A stretch of DNA of 64,000 bases. It comes from Mucor racemosus (lineage: Eukaryota > Mucoromycota > Mucoromycetes > Mucorales > Mucoraceae). The translations under genes and the position numbers were made by a program. The notes under the pieces are model-generated. The model ran no database searches, was not told the origin of the DNA, and saw nothing but the letters and a program-made list of their open reading frames with translations. Shown piece after piece: positions 46,393-57,379 of the stretch. The stretch's first letter is position 1, and each line of letters begins with the position of its first letter. The stretch spans positions 744,001 to 808,000 of the forward strand of contig JAPEHQ010000015.1 of the NCBI GenBank assembly GCA_027405735.1, in the 5' to 3' direction.

Positions 46393-47368
46393 TTAGACAG
46401 AAACAAAGTTCTTCATGTTTTGGAGCCATTGAGTGTACTCCTTTTGTTCCTTGAATTCGACATAGTCGGGCAAGAAGTTGGCTAAAGCAGCATTGACACC
46501 ACGTTCTTCGAGATAACGTTCAAAGAGGTTTTGAAGACTTTCATCCAATTCAGCAAATTGAGGGCCAATGTAAAGGCCACGACGTTGCCAGTCAGCTTCA
46601 GCAGATTGCTCGTCGGCTAATTTGCCATCCTTATAGTACATGACACTCTCAACGGCAATCTCACCATCTTGAGCAACTGTATCGATGGTAACAGCACCTT
46701 GACCATCTTTCTCAATGGTAACAGAAGCACGAACAGGGAATGAAACAGCATCCTCTTCATTTTCGGCATCTACCATATCATCCTCAGGAAGGAATTCGTC
46801 GGGAGTTGCGTTGTTGATATCAGAAATAGAAAACAAGACACGGATCCTATATTGAGATAAAACAGATTAATTATCTTGCTCATCTAGAAGAAGAAAAAAA
46901 AAAGAATGGCATTCTTACTTTTCATTGCCAAAGGTACGAGAGAGAGTAACTTCATCAATACCAGCCTTATCCTCAATCTTTATATACAAGAAAAATCAGT
47001 ATCTTGAATTAACCTTCTCTAATTATCCAACTTACCTTGAAAGAGTTAGCTTCCAAGAACTCCTTGACAAATTCGGGTTGACCAACTTCCTCATTAGACT
47101 TTTCATATTGAAGCTCTTCATCCAACTTGTGAATAAGATCAGCATCAACTAATTAGTGGATATTAATAATCTAATGATACAATAGCAATTTACACGAATC
47201 AAACTTACCAACACCATTACTCCAACGAGGAGCAGCTGCAGAGAATGCACGGGTTACACTGAAAGCAGCAGTAGGCATGCGAGAAGCAACAGTAGGGGTT
47301 ACAAAGCTCTTGGCAAGAGAAGGACGAGCAATGGCACGAAGAGAAGAACGGAACAATTGAGAAGCCAT
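46393..47368 (-). CDS. MAM33: Mitochondrial acidic matrix protein MAM33 (p32/C1QBP family)
   Basis: Trimeric acidic protein of the mitochondrial matrix, involved in mitochondrial translation and ribosome biogenesis in yeast. Four exons: 47209-47368, 47036-47148, 46919-46977, 46393-46846; 261 aa. The N terminus MASQLFRSSLRAIARPSLAKS with further Arg/Ser/Ala is a strong presequence. The mature part has the family pattern: helical LIHKLDEELQYEKSNE, an acidic loop (PEDDMVDAENEEDAV) and the C-terminal helix pair DESLQNLFERYLEERGV, LPDYVEFKEQKEYTQWL. C-terminal codons are C/G-biased (for example GCC, TTC), as in an abundant protein. It sits 246 bp upstream, in the coding sense, of nothing on its own strand; WDR48 lies behind its start. 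Confidence 0.94.
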
Positions 47369-47614
47369 GTCAATATAAACTTTACGTATTTTAAGAGTTA
47401 GAAAAAAAAAAGAGTAAGACAAAGATGGGGGTAAAGAGTTGACAGGGATGGCTGCTTTTACATACAGGATCAAGCGGATATTCAATGTCCAACAGCAGCA
47501 CAATCATCCCCATTGAAACAGCAAACATTGTTCAAATGAAAAAATTGAGAAATTAAGGGCTTTTTTTTTGGGGCAATATAATTTAAAAGTTAAAAAAACT
47601 CTGCCTGCAAAGTT

Positions 47615-48327
47615 TTATTCATTAATTGCAACAGGCTCTTTCATGCGATAGCAAAGTGGAATATCTCCACTTGTTTTCAATATATGCTGTTTTATAGCTG
47701 CAAGAGTCATTGTTGGTGTAAGAATAGTGTCTCCACATAGTAATTCAATTGAACCATCGTCTACTGAAAGTTTTTCAGATATATATTGGACGAGCTTTCT
47801 AACCCTTAGAACTCGATTAGCTAATAATCGATTATTTGGGCTAGACAAATGTATTAGTTGTTTTGCAATTATCATTGAGTGTTCAAAATTTACCCTCCTG
47901 GAAGTTCTTCCAAGTTTGATCCCGTTGCTGGTTTCAAAACAAATGTCAATTTGACAGTTTCTTTAGGTGGTGTTTTGTTCTACAAGAAAAAATTGAGTAT
48001 TTTTAATGAGATATGGCTTAAATGCAACTTACATATAAAAGATATGATAATAACCAAGATGGTGCAACATCAATGATAGTTCCAGCATCTTCGCCAACCG
48101 ATCCAACTGTACCACGATACAAATCTATACCTGTAGAAGCTTCGGCACTCTCCTCTGCGACTATAATCATAGTAGATGAGGGGATTTCTAATGGTGGGAA
48201 ATCTTCCAAATGTGGTGGTGTATAAGATTCTGATTTGCTCTCTTCGATATCCTTCAATTTGGTGTCTTCTGCCGGTTTAGCTTCGCTATTGGGAGTAGTA
48301 CTTTGTGCTGCTTGAGGCGATGGTTGC

Positions 48328-48411
<84 letters not shown>

Positions 48412-51210
48412 GCAGTTTCTTCAGTAGGTGTAATAGATGCACTAATAGACGTAGTTGAAGTTGTAGGAGCCAGCAATTCATTGCTAGGCAACTCGTTGGT
48501 TGGAACTCGAGATAGTTTAGCTTTTACAGATAGATTTTTCAATCTATTCATAAAGTTTCCACTTGTTGGAGATGTTGGAGATGTAGGAAGAGCAGCAGGT
48601 GGTGGAAGTTGAACTGATGATTCTCTACGAACAGGAGTATGATGAGCACCAGAGAAATAATCTGACTGAGGGCTTGATGATGGTGGTGCAGTAAATGGAC
48701 CATTAAATTGTGCTGCTTGAGGTGAAGATGGTAAAAAGGGTGATTGATCTGCAGTATTACTAGTTACAGCAAGACGAGGGAGTTTTGGTTCGTCGATATT
48801 CACATTTGGAGGCGGTGGTGGTATACTGATAGGAGGGATAGGTGGTTCTGGTTCTGGGGTAGCTTTCTCTTCGCCAGGTGTTTGGACTGTTCTGCTTTTT
48901 ATAGATTCTGGTCTATCTGGTTGATCATCTCCATAACGAATATTCCCTTCGCTCTCGTTTTTGATCTCTTGCTCAATAAACTTTTCGAATAAATGTGCAA
49001 GCACCCATTTTCCAAGATTTACTATTATGAAATAATGTTAGTATAACGTTTTTTTTTTAAAAAAAAAGAGATTGTCATTTACATCTTTGATCTTCTCTAA
49101 CTTGATAATCTTCGGGTAATTCTATCTCATCAGCATACATTTCACAATCAAAACAACTGAATTCATGCAATTGCACAGTAATAGCCTATAAAAATGGTAT
49201 TTAGTCGCTATTTATACACTTTATATTCATGAAAAACTTACACCAATCTTGGTATCGACTGAACACCATGCTGGGAAACTCTCAAGGCTGTTGACTTCTT
49301 GAGCAACATCTTGTAAATCTCTTTTACCAAAATTTTTGACTTGTATACACTAATTATTATGAGGGTTAGCAACAATCAAATCGAAAAAAATCATAATTTA
49401 ATATTACTTTGGTCAAATCCCACATGGTGATTTCTCCATTTGTATCTTTTGTTAAAAGGTGGCGTCTATTATGAAGAATCAAATGAGATGTGATGCCTGG
49501 TTTACCAGGAATAACATAATCAGGAGTAGTTCTTAAAGGTGTTAATGAATCTTCGTTATCCAAATCATCATCTTGGTAACTAATAGGAATAGAAAGAACT
49601 GAACCAGCGTACATTGTAATTTGATCACTAGCTACAAACGCATCTGCAACTTGCGAAGAATATGCAGATTTAGCAGGTGGTAATTTTACAAGTGCAGAAT
49701 TGGGAATTTCAGGATTGAATTCTGAACGAGGCAAGAATTGACGAGACTCAATTGAAGGAACAGATAACTATCAGAATATTAATAACCTGAAGCGTTTTGT
49801 CTAACAATTGTAAAGCGTTTTACCCATCTATTTATACTGGAACTAGATGTTGCTGTCCAAACATAAGCATCTTCAAGTGCGGCAATCTGTTATAAATGTG
49901 AATATAATGATCAATATAACGGATCAAGCTATTTTTCTACCTTTAAAACACCACTATCTTCTCTAAATAATCCAACGCATTCGCTATCTCCTTCCGCTAA
50001 TGTCTGCCCTGTAATTTCTGTTTTATTTACAAGACCATCTCTAGAACCTGAATAGAACGTTTTCAGCTCAGGATGGTTTGAATAAAGCGACCAAACAGAA
50101 TCTGGATGCGTCTCATAAGTGGTTAAACAACGTTGGGCCTTTACGGACCAAAGCTTAATAGTAGAATCTGATGAACCAGATAAAATCTATAAAAAACAAT
50201 CAATCGACTACAATGTGGAATCCATATGAAAATATAAACTTTACGTATTGACCATCTTCACTTATCAACAAGGCACGAATGTTATCAGTATGACCTGTTA
50301 ATTTACTGATACGTTTTCCGGATTTAGGATCCCATAACCTTACTACTTTTTCGGGTGAGCCAGATACCAATATACTACCTGTTGGGTTGACAGCTAAAGC
50401 ATAAATTGAGCATTTACTCGATGTATTATGGAGCATGCCTATTAGATGAACCTGGTTAAAAGCTAAAATGTGTAATCTATATATCAACACATACTGGTAC
50501 TTTCACTTGATCCATCTGTGAAATGACTAGCTGGGCCAGCATCAATAGTTAAAGCTGCTTCTGATTTTTCTATATCCCAAATGTTGATTCTTCTATCTAA
50601 ACCACCACTTGCAACCCACCCAGGCTTTGATGCATACGTCAAACATTTTGCATAGTCAGTGTGGTATCCAATTGTATGAGCTGCTCGAGGCGTATCGCTG
50701 TATGGTTTCCATAATTTGATTGTTCTATCGGATGAAGCTGAAACAACTGTTTGAAATATGGTTGAAAAATAAGTTTAGAACTATTTCATTAATATAATAA
50801 TTTGTTGTATTACCACAAGTTCCTTGCTCACATAAAACAATATCATTTACCCAATCAGTGTGCATTTGTGAGAATGCCTTACATGTAGTTTTGGGTAAAG
50901 CCTAGAGTATATATTAGTACATTATCGCGTGCAACAGGAATTTTTTCATTGCTATTACCTTTGTCTCTCCATCTAATCTCCATTTCTCATCAGTATTCTT
51001 CATGTCCTTTTTAAAATCCATGTGTAAATCCCAACTAGCAACAATGCCGTCTCTTCCAGCTGAATACAATACACCACCCTCAGCGCTGTCTGTCTTGGCA
51101 TTGCAATTAGATGTATCAATAGCCAAGGAGTTGACACCCAAGCAATGTGTTTGCTCTTCGTTACATAACTTGACTACGTAAGATACCTTACGACGAGTTG
51201 CTGCTTTCAT
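47615..51210 (-). CDS. WDR48/UAF1 homologue (Bun107/Duf1-like), WD40 cofactor of deubiquitinases
   Basis: Binds and activates USP1/USP12/USP46-type deubiquitinases. Twelve exons: 50959-51210, 50814-50901, 50495-50746, 50245-50438, 49941-50186, 49824-49886, 49408-49767, 49242-49349, 49083-49185, 48033-49021, 47894-47979, 47615-47840; 988 aa, longer than human WDR48. The first about 500 residues form a WD40 propeller ([66 protein letters not shown]). [15 protein letters not shown] follows, then a long Pro/Ser linker with a polyQ of 29 residues (760-788). The last exon, [45 protein letters not shown], matches the C-terminal SUMO-like domain of WDR48. The start gives [13 protein letters not shown], typical of the family. 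Confidence 0.93.
48324..48410 (-). repeat. (CAA)n trinucleotide repeat encoding polyQ in WDR48
   Basis: 87 bp, 29 Gln codons: 28 CAA and one CAG near the 3' end (48327-48329). Nearly pure, so length variation between strains is likely. Confidence 0.95.
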
Positions 51211-52830
51211 TTTCTCTCGGTTATCTTGTTGAATACTGTAATAATTCTAGAGAAATGAAAAAGAGAGAAAAAGTATGAATGAGGAAAACAGGAATTATGA
51301 AAAAAATTAGTAGTACAGACTGAAATTTAATCTGGGTCCGTGTTTATCCCCTTTTAGTTTTGGAATTATGAAAGATATTTCATCATAATATTGATATATG
51401 ACACTTCAATTGCAGTAAGAGTCAGTTTATTTGATCCATGTTTATAATTAATTTGGCATGATCCTTCTTTTTAGACACATCCACAAAGATAATTTCGACA
51501 GTATATTTAGTTTTTCTATTTTTCTCTTAGCGTTCTTGTGTCCTGAGAATATGGTTAAACGTTTTACTTTCAGGTTCGCCCTTACTGCTATTGTTTCATT
51601 TTGAAAAATATGCTTTTATGCAATGAAAAAGCCCTGTTTATCTAATGATCAGTAAATGGCAGTGAGAATTTTAATAATTTATACAAAAATATTTGCTGGA
51701 TTTAGTCGCCTTCGATTTAAGGTCTCCGAACCCAAAAAAAAAAAAAGGGAGCCATGTAATTAGATTTTTGAAACTTTGATTTACTATTTAAGATGCCCAT
51801 TATTCTAAGAATTATTAGCAAATCTATTTATATTGGAATTGGATGTTTGCTCGAAAAATGATAAAATTCGATATTAGCATTTTATATAAAGCTTTATTGA
51901 GAATTGAGACTACTATCGCTGCTACAGCTTATTCAGACGAAATTATCATTTTTTTGGATAAAATGAGAATGAGATTTGATATCAAATGAGATTAAGATTA
52001 GGACAAGCAGAGAATTGATTTGAGATGAATATATATTTATATATATATATCTAAAAAGACATTACATATTAATAACAAACAGCCACCTACTTCTTTAGAG
52101 ACCTTCATGTAACACGAAGATCGATCCAAATCGTAAACCATGATGAAGAGTGTATAAACGTTCTGGAATAAACAAATATTTAAATTATTGCCAATTTGTA
52201 TGAATTTACATGCTCATTGTGTATACATTTCGTTAGGACTTTGTCTCAATATATAGTTACAGTCGTCCAAAATTCAATTGGAAAACGTCCAAACATTTTC
52301 TGAATTTCAAGTGGAAATACTGTAATATGATATTTTTTTGCGAGATTTTGGGATTTAAACAGGTACTCTTTGTTCACCCAGAAAATTAGGTTAATTCATG
52401 ATTATTAATGTGCAAAAAATGCCCGAGCAGTTCTCTTAATTTGAAGATTTCGAGCTACAACAAGATTTAGATTCTTCTAGATGCCATTGACTGAATATTG
52501 TCTTTTGTTGAAGCATTGTTTTCGTAATCTTTTATAGGGAATGCTTTTTGCTCGCCTTGCTTGAATAAAAACGACTTTGAAATAAAATCAATAAAGGGAG
52601 GTTTCGTAATCATGCCTGGATGTAATGAAGCAATTAAGGTTTTGTTCATGCTATTTCTTCATGTCTCCATTTTCATATAAATAATACTAGAAAATCATTC
52701 CATGATTAGTATTAGATTAAACTATTTTTTCACTACTTTTATAATAACAATTATTAAAAAATGAAATGATGAGTACGAGCAAAAAGCGATTTTGGCTACA
52801 TACACTTCATTAGTGGATAAAAATAAAAAA
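51211..52830. other. Intergenic between WDR48 and tRNA-Pro
   Basis: About 1.6 kb AT-rich. Holds the WDR48 promoter by position, a poly(A) run near 51735-51747 and a short TATA repeat near 52032-52050. A 60-codon minus frame (52467-52649) is not supported by any motif. Confidence 0.5.
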
Positions 52831-52902
52831 GGGCTTCTCCGGGAATCGAACCCGGGACCTCTCGCACCCTAAGCGAGAATTATACCACTAAACCAAGAAA
52901 CC
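52831..52902 (-). tRNA. tRNA-Pro (AGG)
   Basis: 72 nt on the minus strand starting GGTTTCTTGG. Acceptor stem GGTTTCT pairs with AGAAGCC with one G-U. The D-arm contains TTTAGTGGTATAA. Anticodon stem CTCGC/GCGAG encloses loop TTAGGGT, giving anticodon AGG. The T-arm CCGGG TTCGATT CCCGG is perfect, and the discriminator base is C. No intron. A T-rich run follows the 3' end on the minus strand (complement of the A-rich stretch at 52821-52830) and can serve as the RNA polymerase III terminator. Confidence 0.96.
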
Positions 52903-53406
52903 GCAGATATTTTTTTAAGTAATATATTAAATATATACTAATTGCAAGTTTACTAAAATCACGTGATATGTAACAGGTTTATTCCAGTTTGTCCTGTTCG
53001 ATAGATCTGTTCGGTATTTAGTCATTACTAGCTACGAGTATACATACAAGCTCATAATATATACTTCAATAATAAACTTAACTTTCTAATATAATCCATT
53101 ACTACTACACTAATTAATAGTCGTTCCTTACAGACCAAACATATAAAACATAACTAAAATACTTAATAATAGCCTTCGGCTATATGTACATAACAGTTAT
53201 GAGATTTTTGTCAAGTGTCATTTTTAATAAATAGTAATGGTAAATATATGAAGTAGTTGTTACTGTAACTAGAGTACGTATTACCTCGTTGTTACATCCA
53301 CCGGTTATTTGTAAGATAATGAAACTTTTGATTTGTAATTCTTATTGATAAGTCGTCAGCTAACTGATCTGTGGTAACATTTTTAATTGCTCTTACAGTA
53401 TCATCA
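52903..53406. other. AT-rich spacer upstream of tRNA-Pro
   Basis: About 500 bp with no recognised gene or repeat boundary. Confidence 0.5.
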
Positions 53407-54255
53407 TATACTTTCCAAGTTAAATCCCGTTATTAGTGGCTAATGTTGTATGTTTTATTTTATACTTTACGTAAAATAAGCCTTTGAAAAATTAGTTATA
53501 CAATATAACCTAACAACCTTAATTTTTGTGTGAAATTTCCATACCTGCATCTCATCATAGCTGCTTGAGATATTTAAACAACCGCGTCCGGGCTGTCTGG
53601 TAATTTTTTCTAAAAATTTAAAGCCTGGAAATATTATTTGATGGCCGCTTCCGGAGATTGTTCGGCTTTTTTTGGAAGAGTGACCATTGGCAAAAATATG
53701 AATCATATACTACTATGTTGTATGCCATCAAGTATCATATGTTATCACTTTCTACAGTATCAATAATACATCTTGCAATCTATTGATTACGGCATGTATT
53801 GAAGTTCAAAGTCTTGATATTGGATATAAGAAACTCCTAGCGTACTAAGTTTAATCTAGTAATTACCAAGAACGCTTAGGCCTCAATTATGACACCACAT
53901 TATTTCATCCCAGCAGTTAACCAATCAAGTAGCTATCAAATCAACATCCAACAAGCACATTTAGCGCAGCATTAAAACAAGGCAACTCACAAGCTCTGCA
54001 AGAACGGTTAAATTATGACTGATTTATTTCAATCCATAGATTACTATCAAACAGATGTAATGGTTCAATAGTGTCTTTAATTACATCTCAGAATTTCAAT
54101 GTCAAATCAATATAAAAAGCCGTACTTTTATATCTAAATAAACGATATCTTGTTTTTATTATACTGTTGAAGAACTGATTTATTATTCATTACTCATTCT
54201 GCTTTAATTGTATTCTTTTTTAAGTATTATTTATCAAACATGAAAATATACCACA
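53407..54255 (+). repeat. Dispersed repeat R2, copy 2
   Basis: Partner of 26829-27666 in the same orientation. It keeps the CCGGGCTGTC and GATGGCCGCTTCCGGAGAT blocks and the TATA/AATAAA pair in the right half. Neither copy shows an identifiable target duplication. Confidence 0.72.
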
Positions 54256-57200
54256 CTAGACTAAACTTTTAGAATTATACATCAAAACGTGCGGAATAAA
54301 TTGTTTAGCAACTTTTATTATGTGTTCAAGACTTTCTAATGAAATTTAAGGGTTGCCATAGGCGTAAATACTAGAATCCAGCAAAGTTTATACCACAAAA
54401 ATCTCGGCAAAATTGATAGATACAATAAAATAAATTGCAGATTCGTTTTCAGCAGCCAATTTCACCCCAGAAAACTTGGTTGCCTGATTTCTAGCGATAC
54501 TTTTGTAAAAAAATATGAAAATTTTCAAATTGTTAAAACTACAAAAAGAAAAAACAAAACAAAACAGGATTTACAATCACAAGGTTTAGGGGGTTCAAAA
54601 ATCATCCAAAAAAACCACCCCCTGAAACTTTAATATATAATAAATCATTGAAAAACAAGAAGATTTTGCTAAACAAGTTTTAAGTGCAACAAGCTTATTA
54701 AAACCTCGAGATATTTGACATTTTAGGTTGTCTTTTTAAGCTGGAAAAAAGCAAGTGTTTCAGTTTTGAAGCCTTTATACTCGCAGAAAAATCAAGATGA
54801 ATAGAAATAACTTTTTTGTCGATATTCTGTAGCATCTCAAGTATATCCTACATTTTATATTTCCTGATTATCTATTGAAATGGGGGGCACGCTCCGATTT
54901 TGAATATCACCATATAAAATTGTATAATCAGATATGCACAGGTAACTGAGCTTGAATCCAAAAAGTGTTCAAATGGAAAAAAAATTCAAAAAAATCCAAA
55001 AAAAACCTTGTATGTTGAATTACTCACAAAAGTGCATAGTAAGTTGAACTAGCGTATTAAGTATCTTGGGTTCAGTTTTTAATTCTGAATCGATCTATGT
55101 AGGTTTTAAAAATATTTTTCTCATAAAATTTCTAGTAAATTTAATATCAAATTTTAATGGTTTTTAATCAAAAAGTACCCTTCATTCAAATGTAACCCTA
55201 AAATATTTTATTTTTACGTTATGCGCAACAAAATTACCTACAGAATGAGTATTTATACGTAGCTGTAGCACTATTTTTTGTGGGGATATTAATTTTTTTG
55301 ACCATTTTTTTGTATCACGGAAATTTTTTCCTTGTATATCCTCGTCCAAAATTGATCCTTTTTTGTATCACCAAAAATCAATCATTCAATCACAATTTTC
55401 TCGACCAAAAATCAATATTTTTTGACGAGGTAAAATTCGTTAGATAGGTGCTAATGAGTACTATCTTATGGTTTTAGTTTTGCATACCAGTCATCCCTTC
55501 ATGGATCTCTATAACAGAAAAAGTGCTCTCATAAAATTTATAAAAAAATAAAAAAGTCTTCACAACCATCCAAACCCTATATATCCTGGTAGAGAATGAA
55601 AAATAAAGTAGACTTTACTTAATAACCATCATTGCAATACCTTAGTATTTTATCGACTTATTTCCATTTCAAATGCGGTTTCTCAATTTTAAGCTGGCCA
55701 TTTCTGCATCATTTAAATTTATGAAACAATCACTATTATAGTAACCATCCTTGCTTCATTTAATAAAATTTGTAGGCGGGACAATGTTGAATAGGATGAC
55801 AATTTTAATAATTGTGTTGTAATAACAAATGGACACAAAAAATGAGTATATAATTGTTGATGAAAGCTATCCCATGGATAAGGTTTGGCCTTGTTTTCGA
55901 ACCCTAATGATGTTGTACAAAGGAAAAAATACACACATTCTTTAACGTGCAGCCTTTTAGTTTGAGGTTTGGTGTTATCAAAATTGAGTATTTAACATGT
56001 TTGAATAGATAGAATCCATGTAAAAGCGATTTTCATGTTAGTATTTTTAAAAGAAAAAGGAGATATGTTTAAAGATGAGGGGAATAAATTAAAAGATTTT
56101 ATGAAATCTGTTGATTATGATGTGTGAAAATCAAAGAAAAGCGTGAAAACTTTACAACAAGGAAAGAACAGAGTCTTTGTAGCTTTATAATAATACAAAA
56201 TCTTTATTAAAATAATTTATATCTGAAATAATATTGCCAAAAGAAAGTAAATCAAAGGATTTTGGCTCTTTATAGATACAAGTACAACAGGGATACACAC
56301 TTACTACTTACATTGAGTGGACAAGATCTTGTAGTTCAACATTCGTCATGAGATGACTGTAACCTTTCCCATGGCCAGAACAGCAAAATATCATGTAATT
56401 CTAATAAAAAAAATGCTATAGTATGCCCCAAACCCCAAAAACCTTCATAAAACATAAGTAAAAAACATGTAAAAAAAGAAAAAAAGAAAACAAGAATAAG
56501 ACAAAAGGCAGATTGCTTCCCCTTCCTTATGTAACCGTACATTTCCCCTTGGGTAACTTCCCCTCGGTAACCTTGGCAAGACAGTCTTGGTAACACATGT
56601 ATATATTCTAGCAATTTTTAGACTTTTTTGTGCAAAATATAGAAAGCTATAATACATGTTAACATGTTATTTTATCGATTCAAAAGAAAGATGTTAAAAG
56701 TAAAAACGAAATGTATCACATCTAAAATCTACGATGATGAGGCCTTAATTAGAGCTCAATTCACTGATTTTAAGGTGTTTGTATTTGAGATGCTGTTCAG
56801 GTTGTCGTCAATATAAATAAATCTGTAGTAAGTCTGAAAAAGCAGTTATGCAAGGACATGGATACTAACTAAGTGTTTCTCTGTTTCCAACGAGCTAAAA
56901 AAAACAATGTTAGTAGTAAGCCAACTGGTACATCTTTCTGTATGATACTAGCTCTTTTATGAAGTCAAGTCTGTTCAAAAAATGAATGTCTTTCAAAATA
57001 AGAAAAAAATATTAGCATGTCAAATTGTGAGATAATGACAACATATAAATCCTTGGTTTACTTAATTCCGGTATGAATAATTACAAACACTTTACTTTTA
57101 AAAAAAGCTTTTGTGAAAATAACATCAATACGACTTAATTAAGCTCTGATCGTCAACTGTTTTGTTTGGTTTGCTAGAAAGGTTATACAGTATATGTATG

Positions 57201-57379
57201 ACATTATAAGAGTTTAAATGTTTCAAAAGATTATATATACATATATTTCAAATTTAGCATTTACTAATAACCATGCCTTATTTCTTTTTTTTTGTTGAAC
57301 ATTTAAAAATGATGTATTATTTATGTATATGTATATATAATTAAAGTAGGTATCAGATAGCAAATAACATATAAAGGAC
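54256..57379. other. Long AT-rich intergenic downstream of Hook
   Basis: 3.1 kb. 54450-55640 has scattered phrases resembling R1 (CCTTGTATATCCTCGTCC, TTTTTGACGAGG) that may be a very old copy. On the minus strand at about 56880-56930 there is a good intron 3' end, CTACTAAC then a T tract and AG (acceptor at 56895-56896), with no readable protein attached. Open frames at 56336-56657 (minus) carry no known motif. AT microsatellite near 57235-57260 and 57330-57345. Confidence 0.5.

Noticed and set aside
48254..48481. 75-codon frame with polyasparagine
   Set aside because: It is the shifted reading of the (CAA)n tract inside the WDR48 coding exon.
54450..55640. Possible third copy of repeat R1
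   Set aside because: Only scattered phrases match and I could not place collinear ends by eye; kept as a remark, not as a feature.
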